Positions 20,334-29,412 of a stretch of 64,000 nt of DNA are shown here, one piece after another. The stretch spans positions 248,001 to 312,000 of the forward strand of contig NZ_JADKYZ010000008.1 of NCBI RefSeq assembly GCF_015354245.1. Reading direction: 5' to 3'. The stretch is from Diaphorobacter caeni. GTDB lineage: Bacteria; Pseudomonadota; Gammaproteobacteria; Burkholderiales; Burkholderiaceae_C. The position numbers were made by a program, and so were the translations under genes. The first letter of the stretch is position 1, and the number at the start of each line of letters is the position of its first letter. Below the pieces are notes generated by a model that did not search any database, was not told the origin of the DNA, and was given only the letters and a program-made list of their open reading frames with translations.

Positions 20334-21368
20334 ATGTTCCAAGGACACACATTTCTGTCGCAATGCGCGCGCGCCAGCGTGGCGGCCGCAGCCTTTGCCT
20401 TGACCAGCGCATCGGTCATGGCCGCGCCGGACCTGCCCGGCAAGGGAGTGAAGGTGCAGCCGCTCAAGAGCTCGATCGCCGAAGAGACCTTCCAGACCCT
20501 GCTGGTGATGAAGGCGCTCGAGAAGCTGGGCTACGACGTCCAGCCGATCAAGGAGGTGGAATACCCGACGGCCCACATCGCGCTCGCCAACGGTGACGCG
20601 ACCTTCATGGCCGATCACTGGAATCCGCTGCACGCCGACTACTACAAGAACGCGGGCGGCGATGCCAAGCTCTACCGCCGCGGCATCTTCTCGGCCAATG
20701 CGGCGCAGGGCTATCTCATCGACAAGAAGACGGCCGAGGAGCACAAGATCACCAACATCGGCCAGCTCAAGGACCCGAAGATCGCCGCGCTGTTCGATGC
20801 CGACGACGACGGCAAGGCCGACCTCACCGGCTGCACGCCGGGCTGGGGCTGCGAGGCGATGATCGAGCACCAGCTCGGCGCCTACAAGCTGCGCGACACC
20901 GTCACCCACAAGCAGGGCACCTACTCCGCGCTGATAGCGGACACCATCACGCGCTACAAGGCCGGCAAGCCCATCCTCTACTACACCTGGACGCCCTACT
21001 GGGTGAGCAACGTGCTCAAGCCCGGACAGGACGTCGTCTGGCTGCAGGTGCCGTTCTCGTCGCTGCCCGGCGAGCAGGCGGGCACCGACACCAAGCTGGC
21101 CAACGGCAAGAACTACGGCTTCATCGCCAACAACCAGCAGATCGTCGCCAACAAGGCCTGGGCGGAAAAGAACCCCGCCGCGGCCAAGCTGTTCGAGATC
21201 ATCAAGCTGCCGGTGAACGACATCAACGCACAGAACTACCTGATGAGCCAGGGCCAGGGATCGCAGGCCGACATCGAGCGCCACACCAACGCCTGGATCG
21301 CCGCGCACCAGCGCACCTTCGACGCATGGATCACGCTCGCCAAGGACGCCGCCGCGCCGCGGCCCTGA
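20334..21368 (+). CDS. proX: Glycine betaine/proline betaine-binding periplasmic protein
   Basis: 344 residues. Signal peptide 1-30 (SASVMA-A), then mature ProX. The Trp box known from E. coli ProX is complete: W96 (DHWNP), W171 (CTPGWGC) flanked by C167 and C173 which form a disulfide in E. coli, and W219 (YYTWTPYW). It should bind quaternary ammonium ligands such as glycine betaine and proline betaine. AAGGAGAAA precedes the ATG. Third gene of the operon. Confidence 0.95.
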   Translation: MFQGHTFLSQCARASVAAAAFALTSASVMAAPDLPGKGVKVQPLKSSIAEETFQTLLVMKALEKLGYDVQPIKEVEYPTAHIALANGDATFMADHWNPLHADYYKNAGGDAKLYRRGIFSANAAQGYLIDKKTAEEHKITNIGQLKDPKIAALFDADDDGKADLTGCTPGWGCEAMIEHQLGAYKLRDTVTHKQGTYSALIADTITRYKAGKPILYYTWTPYWVSNVLKPGQDVVWLQVPFSSLPGEQAGTDTKLANGKNYGFIANNQQIVANKAWAEKNPAAAKLFEIIKLPVNDINAQNYLMSQGQGSQADIERHTNAWIAAHQRTFDAWITLAKDAAAPRP

Positions 21369-21425
21369 CCCCGCCCATCGCTCACCGTCCATTTCAACGA
21401 TCAATACAAAGGAGCCAAGACAAGA

Positions 21426-22529
21426 ATGTTGAGCCAGAAATTTCCCGAAATCCACCACGCTTGTGCAGTCGGCGCGCCGTCGCGCCGCAAGGTGATTCAC
21501 CAGTTTCTCTGCGTGAGCGCGGTCGCGATGGGACTGAGCCAGATGCCCGCCATGGCGGCCAATGCGGCAGACGCTGACGCGTTGCCCGGCAAGGGCATCA
21601 CCGTCACGCCGGTCAAAAGTTCGCTCGCCGAGGAAACCTTCCAGACGCTGCTGGTGATGAAGGCCATGCAGCGCCTTGGCTACACGGTCAAGCCCTACGA
21701 GGAACTGGAATACCCGCTCGCGCACATCGCCGTGGCCAACGGCGACGCCACCTTCATGGCCAACCACTGGAACCCGCACCACTCCGAGTTCTACAAGGCC
21801 GCAGGCGGCGACGCCAAGCTCTATCGCAAGGGGGTGTATTCCGCCGGTGCCGCGCAGGGCTACATGATCGACCGCAAGACATCCGAGAAGTACGGCATCA
21901 CCAAGCTATCGCAGCTCGCCGATCCCAAGCTCGCCAAGCTGTTCGACTCCGATGGCGATGGCCGCGCCAACCTCATCGGCCCGAATGCGGGCCGGGGTGG
22001 CGAGGCGGTGGTGTGGCACCAGATCGACGCCTTCAAGCTCAAGGACACGGTGCACTACACCCAGGGCAACTACCCCGCGCTGATCGCCGACACGCTGGCG
22101 CGCTTCAAGCAGGGCAAGCCGGTGCTCTACTACGCGTGGACGCCCTTCTGGCTCAGCAACGTGCTGCGCCCCGGACAGGAGGTCGTCTGGCTCGAAGTGC
22201 CGTTCTCGGCGATGCCTGGCGTGCAGGCTGGCGCGGACACGAAGATGCCGAACGGCAAGAACTACGGCTTTCCGCTGAACAACGAGTACATCGTCGCCAA
22301 CAAGGCCTGGGCCGAACGCCATCCGGCGGCCGCGCGGCTGTTCGAAGTCATGAGCATTCCGATCAACGACATCAGCACCCAGAACCGCCTGATGCACGAC
22401 GGACAGAACCAGAGCGCCGATGTCGAGCGCCATGCCAACGGCTGGATCAAGGCGCACCAGGCCACGTTCGACGGCTGGATTGAAGAGGCCCGTCTGGCGG
22501 CCAAGGCCGCCAAGGTCGCCACAAAGTGA
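21426..22529 (+). CDS. Second ProX-like binding protein with an altered Trp box
   Basis: 367 residues, clearly paralogous to the preceding ProX over the whole mature part. W115 (NHWNP) and the YYAWTPFW tryptophans remain, but the CTPGWGC segment has become GPNAGRGGE: both cysteines and the middle tryptophan are lost (P186, R190, G192), and a new W197 appears nearby. The N-terminus is longer, with a twin-arginine-like SRRKVIHQF before a hydrophobic stretch, possibly a Tat signal. Ligand preference is therefore probably different. AAGGAG lies before the ATG; a strong terminator follows, closing the operon. Confidence 0.9.
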   Translation: MLSQKFPEIHHACAVGAPSRRKVIHQFLCVSAVAMGLSQMPAMAANAADADALPGKGITVTPVKSSLAEETFQTLLVMKAMQRLGYTVKPYEELEYPLAHIAVANGDATFMANHWNPHHSEFYKAAGGDAKLYRKGVYSAGAAQGYMIDRKTSEKYGITKLSQLADPKLAKLFDSDGDGRANLIGPNAGRGGEAVVWHQIDAFKLKDTVHYTQGNYPALIADTLARFKQGKPVLYYAWTPFWLSNVLRPGQEVVWLEVPFSAMPGVQAGADTKMPNGKNYGFPLNNEYIVANKAWAERHPAAARLFEVMSIPINDISTQNRLMHDGQNQSADVERHANGWIKAHQATFDGWIEEARLAAKAAKVATK

Positions 22530-22587
22530 CCTCAATTGCAACTTGATGCTTCCAAGTTGCAGAACGTGGAGACAAAAAGTGCAGAAA

Positions 22588-22619
22588 CAGGCTTCGCCCC
22601 GCGAAGCCTGGCTTTTTTC
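22588..22619 (+). terminator. Terminator of the proVWX operon
   Basis: CAGGCTTCGC at 22588-22597 pairs perfectly with GCGAAGCCTG at 22601-22610, then GCTTTTTT. Confidence 0.9.
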
Positions 22620-22696
22620 CACTGCGCCATTCAGGTCGGTGCCTTAGCATGTGAAGTCGCCACGCCCTTCTTGGTGATCCATCCATCGCCTCCTTC

Positions 22697-24235
22697 ATGC
22701 GCCGACTGTCTCTTCAAACCAAAGCCTTCATCGCCCTCACGATCCTGCTCGCCGTGATGATGGCGCTGTTCATCGGCTTCTCGCGCCTTGGCCTGCAGCG
22801 TGGGCTCGGACCGTATGTGGCGGAGATCGAACTGGCCCGCATGGACTGGCTGGCCGATCGGCTGCAGTCGGTGTATCGCCAAAACCAAAGCTGGCACCCA
22901 CTGATCAACCAGCCTGCGCTGTGGCGTGCGCTGCGGCGTCCGCCGGGCAACTGGATTGCACCGGAGGAAGCGGAGCAGCGTGGCAACCCCGGATTTCCGT
23001 TTTTCACCAATCGGCCGAGTCCTCCGGCCTCGAGCGCATCCGCTCCACTCCTTGTCCCGCAAATCGCCGCGTCCAAGCCAACACCCGCAGCCATCGGCAG
23101 ACCCGCCGACGGACTGGCCAAACGCCTGTCGCTGCTGGACACCAAAGAGCAGCTGATTGCGGGCAACCCACCCCAGCCTGGCAACGCGCGCGCCGCACTC
23201 AAGGACGAAGGCGGACGCACCATCGGCTATCTGGTCATGAACCCACCCGAAGGGCTGGAGCGCGAGGCTGACAAGGCCTTTCTCGAAAAGCAGCTCGGCT
23301 TCGTGCTCTGGACGGGCGCGGCGGGACTGCTGCTCGCCCTGCTGCTGTCGACCTGGCTGGCCCACCGCTGGCTGCGCCCCATCGGCGTGCTGGTGACGGG
23401 AGCCAGGAATCTGGCCGCCGGGCATCTGCAGACCCGCATTCCCGAGCAGACCGAGAGCGAAGAGTTCACGCGCCTGATCCACACCTTCAACGACATGGCC
23501 CAGCAGCTCGACAGCATGGAGACCTCGCGCCGTCAGTGGATCGGCGACATGGCGCATGAGCTGCGCACGCCGCTCACCGCCATGCGCGCCGAGATCGAGG
23601 CCGTGCAGGACGGCGTGCGCCAGTTCGATGGGCAGACCGCCGAGCGTCTGCATCGCCAGCTGATGCGCCTCATTCAACTGGTCGGCGATCTGCGCGCGAG
23701 CGTCGACGCCACCACGATTGCGCCCGCGAAGATGGAGCCCATGCTGCCGATGGCGCAGCTCAGCGAGGCGATCGCTTCGCTGCAGACCCGCTTTGACCAG
23801 ACCGGCATTTCCGTCGAACTCAACGAACCGCGCGAATGGGCGCTCGCCGCCAACGCACCGCGCGTGCGCGGCAATGCGCAGCAGCTGCACCGCGTGTTCC
23901 TCAACCTGCTTGAAAACAGCCTGCGCTACACCGACGGCGGCGGCAGGCTGCGGATCATCGCCTCCGGTCAACGTGACAGGTCCGGCGCGCATCTGCTGAT
24001 CGTGTTCGACGACACGAAACCCGGCGTCTCCGAGCAGGAGTTGCCGCATCTTTTCGAGCGTCTGTACCGCACGGAATCCTCCAGGCAACGAGCGAACGGC
24101 GATCTGGGCGGCTCCGGCCTCGGTCTGGCGATCTGCCGCTCGATCGTCCAGGACCATGGCGGCCAGATCGACGCCGCGCAATCCCCGCTCGGCGGCCTTC
24201 GCATCACGCTGATTCTTCCTTTGATGGAGAAGTGA
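22697..24235 (+). CDS. BaeS-like sensor histidine kinase
   Basis: 512 residues. Two membrane segments (8-28 and 199-223) bracket a periplasmic domain containing a Pro/Ser/Ala-rich insert (about 105-140). HAMP domain 221-273, phosphorylatable H287 in the GDMAHELRTP box, N box NLLENSLRY, D box FDDTKPG (standard DxGxG reads DTKPG here) and G box GGSGLGLAI. Pairs with the response regulator 4 bp downstream. Similar kinases sense envelope stress. The preceding gene, proX2, ends at a terminator, so this is a separate transcript. Confidence 0.93.
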   Translation: MRRLSLQTKAFIALTILLAVMMALFIGFSRLGLQRGLGPYVAEIELARMDWLADRLQSVYRQNQSWHPLINQPALWRALRRPPGNWIAPEEAEQRGNPGFPFFTNRPSPPASSASAPLLVPQIAASKPTPAAIGRPADGLAKRLSLLDTKEQLIAGNPPQPGNARAALKDEGGRTIGYLVMNPPEGLEREADKAFLEKQLGFVLWTGAAGLLLALLLSTWLAHRWLRPIGVLVTGARNLAAGHLQTRIPEQTESEEFTRLIHTFNDMAQQLDSMETSRRQWIGDMAHELRTPLTAMRAEIEAVQDGVRQFDGQTAERLHRQLMRLIQLVGDLRASVDATTIAPAKMEPMLPMAQLSEAIASLQTRFDQTGISVELNEPREWALAANAPRVRGNAQQLHRVFLNLLENSLRYTDGGGRLRIIASGQRDRSGAHLLIVFDDTKPGVSEQELPHLFERLYRTESSRQRANGDLGGSGLGLAICRSIVQDHGGQIDAAQSPLGGLRITLILPLMEK

Positions 24236-24239
24236 CATC

Positions 24240-24977
24240 ATGAACAACAACCAAAGAATTCTCATCGTCGAAGACGAGGCCGACATCGCCAACGTGGTGC
24301 TCGACTACCTGCGCCACGCGGGCTATGACGCGGAACACGTGGACAACGGCAACGCGGCGCTCGAACGCCTGCTCGGCGCCCACCCGCCGGACCTGACCCT
24401 GCTCGACGTCATGCTGCCGGGCATGGACGGCCTCGAAGTGCTGCGACAGACCCGAAAGAACGGCGACGCGCTGGTCATTCTTCTCACGGCCCGCGTCGAA
24501 GAAGTGGACCGCCTGATCGGCCTCGAACTCGGTGCGGACGACTACATCTGCAAGCCCTTTTCGCCGCGCGAAGTGGTCGCGCGCGTGAAGACGGTGCTGC
24601 GCCGCCGCAAGCCCTCCGCCACGGCCGCCCCCGCTGACACCGGCGCGCTGCAGCTCGACGACAACCTCTCGCAGGTTTCGCTCTACGGCAAGCCCGTGCC
24701 GCTCACGCACCGCGAATACCGCTTGCTGCAGACGCTGATCCAGCACCGCGACCGCATCCTCTCGCGCGCGCAGATGCTCGAGCTGTCGTATGACGAGGAC
24801 ACGCAGGACCTCAACGAGCGCTCGGTCGACAGCCACATCAAAAATCTGCGCAAAAAGCTGCGCAGCGCCGACCGCAGCGGACACGACTGGATCCGCTCGG
24901 TCTACGGCGTCGGCTTCGCTTTCGAGCCGCCGGACGCGGGCGGACAGGCGCGCGTGTCCACTTGGGAATCTCTTTGA
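24240..24977 (+). CDS. OmpR/PhoB-family response regulator (BaeR-like)
   Basis: 245 residues. Receiver domain with acidic pocket E11/D12 and phosphoacceptor D56 (LTLLDVMLPGMDG), K in ICKPFSP, then a winged-helix DNA-binding domain (LTHREYRLLQTLI, RSVDSHIKNLRKKL, VYGVGFAFE). The start is 4 bp after the kinase stop, so the two are co-translated. BaeR family members control efflux and envelope-stress genes. Confidence 0.94.
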   Translation: MNNNQRILIVEDEADIANVVLDYLRHAGYDAEHVDNGNAALERLLGAHPPDLTLLDVMLPGMDGLEVLRQTRKNGDALVILLTARVEEVDRLIGLELGADDYICKPFSPREVVARVKTVLRRRKPSATAAPADTGALQLDDNLSQVSLYGKPVPLTHREYRLLQTLIQHRDRILSRAQMLELSYDEDTQDLNERSVDSHIKNLRKKLRSADRSGHDWIRSVYGVGFAFEPPDAGGQARVSTWESL

Positions 24978-25262
24978 GCGTACGTTGAACGCGCCTTGAA
25001 CGCGGCCCGATTCGGGCATTGGCGTTTGCCCCCATCGCCCCTCCTGCAAACCTTCACGGTTTCCAGACATAATTTGCCAACTCGATAGAAATCACCAACA
25101 ATCGTGAAGGTTGGCGAATCGACGGGATACTAGGCAAAACACCGCATGCACGACACCCACAGGCGAAGCTCGCGCTCGCGGTGGGAAATCCGGCATCGGC
25201 CAATGAACAGGGAGGGGTCGGCGGCTCGCGCAACAGCAAGCGAGCGCCGACGGAGAAGACGC

Positions 25263-26078
25263 GTGGCGCAGAACAACAATTCCAGCATTTCAACGACGAT
25301 CCGCCTCACCGGCTTCGCCATCCGAGACTGGCTCGGGCCCTACTACACGCTGGGCTGTCTGGTCGCCGTCGCCATCGGTTTCTGCGCCATCATCGATGCC
25401 AGCGGCTGGCTGGTGCGCGGCCTCACGGGCGCGCTGGTGTTCGCCACGCTGATCGCCTGGTGCCTGCAGCTCGTGCGCTCGCGCAAGCCACAACCCACGG
25501 AGACGCAGAACAGCGACGGCCTTCTGCTGCCCCAGATTCTTCTCGCGGTCACGCTGTTCTTCTGCATCGGACTGGTGATCTCCGAGTTCATCCTGCATGG
25601 CAAGCGGCCCGGACTGAGCTTTCCGACCTCCACCGAAACATCTGGTCCCGCTCCGGCACCCGCACCTGCCCCCACGCCAACGCCCGTGCCAATCCCGGCC
25701 CCAACACCAACGGCCGCATCGCCCGTTGCAAGCGCCACGGCAGCAGCGCCCGAAGCGCCTGCCAGCGTTGCCGCGCAAGCCCCCTCTCCTGCTCCTGCAC
25801 CTGCCACGCCTGCTGCACCGGTGGCAGTTCCGGCCAAGACGGAGCCCGCCTCCACGCCGGTCGGCAATGACAAGCCAGCGCCCAAAAAGCCAACACCGCC
25901 ACCAGCGCAGCCGGCGCCATCACGCGCTCCGGAGCGCACGGAGCAGCCCGTCAAGCGAGCCCCGGCCGCCGTCGCATCGGGCGACTCGCAGCGCTGCTCG
26001 CAGCTCATCCAAAAATTCAGCCTCGGTCAGAACCTGAGCGACGCCGACAAACAATATCTGGAGACCTCATGCCGTTGA
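25263..26078 (+). CDS. Membrane protein with a long Pro/Ala-rich periplasmic segment
   Basis: 271 residues, not recognised. Three or so hydrophobic segments near residues 19-40, 47-64 and 82-102, then about 130 residues of low-complexity Ala-Pro (APAPAPTPTP pattern) and a C-terminal CSQLIQKFSLGQNLSD segment with two Cys. The Pro/Ala stretch could span periplasm or peptidoglycan. Start GTG 25263 follows GGAGAAGA; an upstream ATG (25146) gives an Arg-rich N-terminus that looks spurious. The last 10 bp overlap the next gene, an OmpA-domain lipoprotein, suggesting the pair works together in the envelope. Confidence 0.7.
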   Translation: MAQNNNSSISTTIRLTGFAIRDWLGPYYTLGCLVAVAIGFCAIIDASGWLVRGLTGALVFATLIAWCLQLVRSRKPQPTETQNSDGLLLPQILLAVTLFFCIGLVISEFILHGKRPGLSFPTSTETSGPAPAPAPAPTPTPVPIPAPTPTAASPVASATAAAPEAPASVAAQAPSPAPAPATPAAPVAVPAKTEPASTPVGNDKPAPKKPTPPPAQPAPSRAPERTEQPVKRAPAAVASGDSQRCSQLIQKFSLGQNLSDADKQYLETSCR

Positions 26079-27268
26079 TTCTTCCTCCGTTGCATCAAGC
26101 CCTGCGCCGTGGACTCACCGTGGGCGCACTCGCCTTCTCGGTGCTGCTGGCCGCCTGCGTCAGCAACCCGCCCGCCAAGCCCACCGGCACACGCACGCTG
26201 CCGCAGGCCGTGCAACAGCTCGCCGACGATCTGGTGGCGCAGACCAACCCCACGATGATCGAGCGGCTGAAGTCCCGCAAACTGGTGCTCGACCCGTTCA
26301 TCGACGCCAAGAGCGGCCAGCAGACCAAGACCACGCAGCTCATCAGCGACCTGTTCGCCAAGAACCTGCGCGCACGGGACGGCAATCTGCAGTTGCAGAA
26401 CTTCAGCACCACCGGCGTCGAGCAGGCCGACTACCTGATCGCGGGCACCGTGCAGCAGGACGAGGCGGGTGCCGCGTACTCGGTGCTGACCTCCACCATC
26501 ACCGAGCGCCGCACCGGCATGGTGATCGCGCGCTCCGTCGCACGCATCCGCCAGGAAGACATCGACGCCACGCCGACCGCGTTCTATGCCGACAGCCCCT
26601 CGCTCGTGAACGACCGCCTCACGCAGGGCTACATCAAGACATCGCAGACCGCCGTCGGCTCGCAGGCCGATCAGGCCTATCTCTCCTCGATCAACACCGC
26701 AGCCGTCATCAACGAGGCGGACAAGGCTTACGAAAGCCAGCACTGGAGCGACGCGCTGGTGCGCTACCAGACGGCCGAGCAGCGCCCGGACGGCAAGCAG
26801 CTGCGTGTCTTCAACGGCCTGTACAACACGTTCACCAAGCTCGGCCGCGCCCAGGAAGCCGAGACCGCGTTCTCGCAGATCGTGGCGCTTGGCCTGGGCA
26901 CCAACAACCTCTCCGTGCGCCTGCTGTTCAACCCGGGCACCGTCGATTTCTGGAAGGACTCGGCCGTCAGCAGCGCCTATCCCATGTGGCTCAAGCACAT
27001 CGCGCAGGAGACCGTGCAGGGCGACTACTGCCTCAACGTGATCGGCCACACCAGCCGCACCGGCACCGAAGCGGGCAACGCCCGCCTGTCGCAGAACCGC
27101 GCCAAGTATGTGCGCGACGTGCTGGTCCAGAACAACCGCCAGCTCGCCACCAGAATCGATGTGGATGGCGTGGGCTGGAAGTACAACATCATCGGCAGCG
27201 GCACCGACGACGTGCGAGATTCGCTGGACCGACGCGTCGAATTCAAGGTCAAGAGCTGCAAGAGCTGA
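26069..27268 (+). CDS. Lipoprotein with FlgO-like N-terminal region and OmpA-like C-terminal domain
   Basis: 399 residues. Signal peptide with lipobox LLAAC (C30, followed by V, so probably outer membrane). Residues about 50-175 resemble the FlgO/CsgG-type fold seen in secretion-related lipoproteins; a TPR-like stretch (NEADKAYESQHWSDALVRYQ) follows; the C-terminus has the peptidoglycan-binding OmpA motif (GHTSRTGTEAGNARLSQNRA). It overlaps the upstream membrane-protein gene by 10 bp. Likely role: anchoring an envelope complex to peptidoglycan; target unknown. Confidence 0.8.
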   Translation: MPLILPPLHQALRRGLTVGALAFSVLLAACVSNPPAKPTGTRTLPQAVQQLADDLVAQTNPTMIERLKSRKLVLDPFIDAKSGQQTKTTQLISDLFAKNLRARDGNLQLQNFSTTGVEQADYLIAGTVQQDEAGAAYSVLTSTITERRTGMVIARSVARIRQEDIDATPTAFYADSPSLVNDRLTQGYIKTSQTAVGSQADQAYLSSINTAAVINEADKAYESQHWSDALVRYQTAEQRPDGKQLRVFNGLYNTFTKLGRAQEAETAFSQIVALGLGTNNLSVRLLFNPGTVDFWKDSAVSSAYPMWLKHIAQETVQGDYCLNVIGHTSRTGTEAGNARLSQNRAKYVRDVLVQNNRQLATRIDVDGVGWKYNIIGSGTDDVRDSLDRRVEFKVKSCKS

Positions 27269-27290
27269 GCTCGACATTCCCCCATTTTTC

Positions 27291-27316
27291 AAGCCACCGA
27301 CAGGTGGCTTTTTTTC
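27291..27316 (+). terminator. Terminator after the OmpA-domain lipoprotein gene
   Basis: AAGCCACC/GGTGGCTT stem with a 4-base loop, then seven T. Confidence 0.88.
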
Positions 27317-27352
27317 GCACCCGGCGTACCATCTATTGGCAGGAGGTGCACC

Positions 27353-27580
27353 ATGGAAAACGCCGATCACCCAATCGTCGCCCTGTTTCGCCAACGCGCC
27401 GAACAGATGGACGCCGCGCGCGAGCCTCGCGATCCGGATGAGTCCATCGTCAAGCTCGCGGTCTGGATGTCGGAGAACATCGATCGACTCGACGGCAACG
27501 ACATCGACGCGCTCGTGCAGGTCGGCGGCGCCATGTTCCGTGAACAGCTGCGCCGGCGCATCATCAAACGAGTCAAGTGA
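27353..27580 (+). CDS. Small hypothetical protein
   Basis: 75 residues, no recognised family. Predicted largely helical and charged (LFRQRAEQMDAAREP, then REQLRRRIIKRVK at the end). A clear AGGAGG ribosome-binding site 7-8 bases upstream and separation by a terminator from the previous gene support it as a real gene with its own promoter. The 100-bp dispersed repeat begins 10 bp after its stop. Confidence 0.65.
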   Translation: MENADHPIVALFRQRAEQMDAAREPRDPDESIVKLAVWMSENIDRLDGNDIDALVQVGGAMFREQLRRRIIKRVK

Positions 27581-27590
27581 ACAGCTCCTC

Positions 27591-27690
27591 TGGCACTTCG
27601 AGCCTCCCGTAGCGCATGAAACTGGTGGCCCCCAAGCGAGGGCAGCCGCGCAAGGGCCGCCCCGCCGCGCTGGCCGCGCCTCCCTGCCCG
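27591..27690. repeat. Dispersed 100-bp intergenic repeat, copy A
   Basis: Gapless match over about 100 bp with 53698-53797, including identical core stretches such as GCGCATGAAACTG, CAGCCGCGCAAGGG and CCCCGCCGCGCTG. It ends 25 bp before the fumC stop codon. On the plus strand both copies can be read as a short MKL..GQPRKG.PAAL.AP peptide. Confidence 0.8.
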
Positions 27691-27715
27691 AAACAATTCA
27701 GGGGGTGTTCTCAAA

Positions 27716-29110
<1,395 letters not shown>

Positions 29111-29412
29111 GCGAAAACTCCTTGAATGTGAGCACATACAAAGCGGCACGGGTGGCTGGAGAACGAAGATGGCAGCTTGTGGCCATTGGCTATAGCGTTC
29201 CGCTTGATCAGTGAAGTGCCGTGCGCAACCTGATGGCAACCTGCGAGCGCGCGGCAAATCCACTCCATGCTATTCGAACCACCAGAAACCATGACGTCGC
29301 GACAGGCAAGTCAGAGGAGCGCACGACAGAAATGAAAAATCCTCCGTCGTGCCAGATCATGAACCTGGTACGCGGAGGATGTTCACCAGAGCGCTATGGC
29401 CCGTGCGCTATG
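29111..29412. other. Gap between fumC and the surface-protein gene
   Basis: 302 bp. It holds the fumC upstream region and the terminator of the minus-strand surface-protein gene (29334-29380). No further gene seen. Confidence 0.6.
29334..29380 (-). terminator. Terminator of the surface-protein gene
   Basis: ATCCTCCG at 29339-29346 pairs with CGGAGGAT at 29373-29380, extended by an imperfect inner stem; on the minus strand it is followed by TTTTTCATTT. Confidence 0.82.

Noticed and set aside
17641-20412. Very long minus-strand reading frame (about 920 codons) opposite proVW
   Set aside because: Covers two well-supported genes on the other strand; no recognisable domain.
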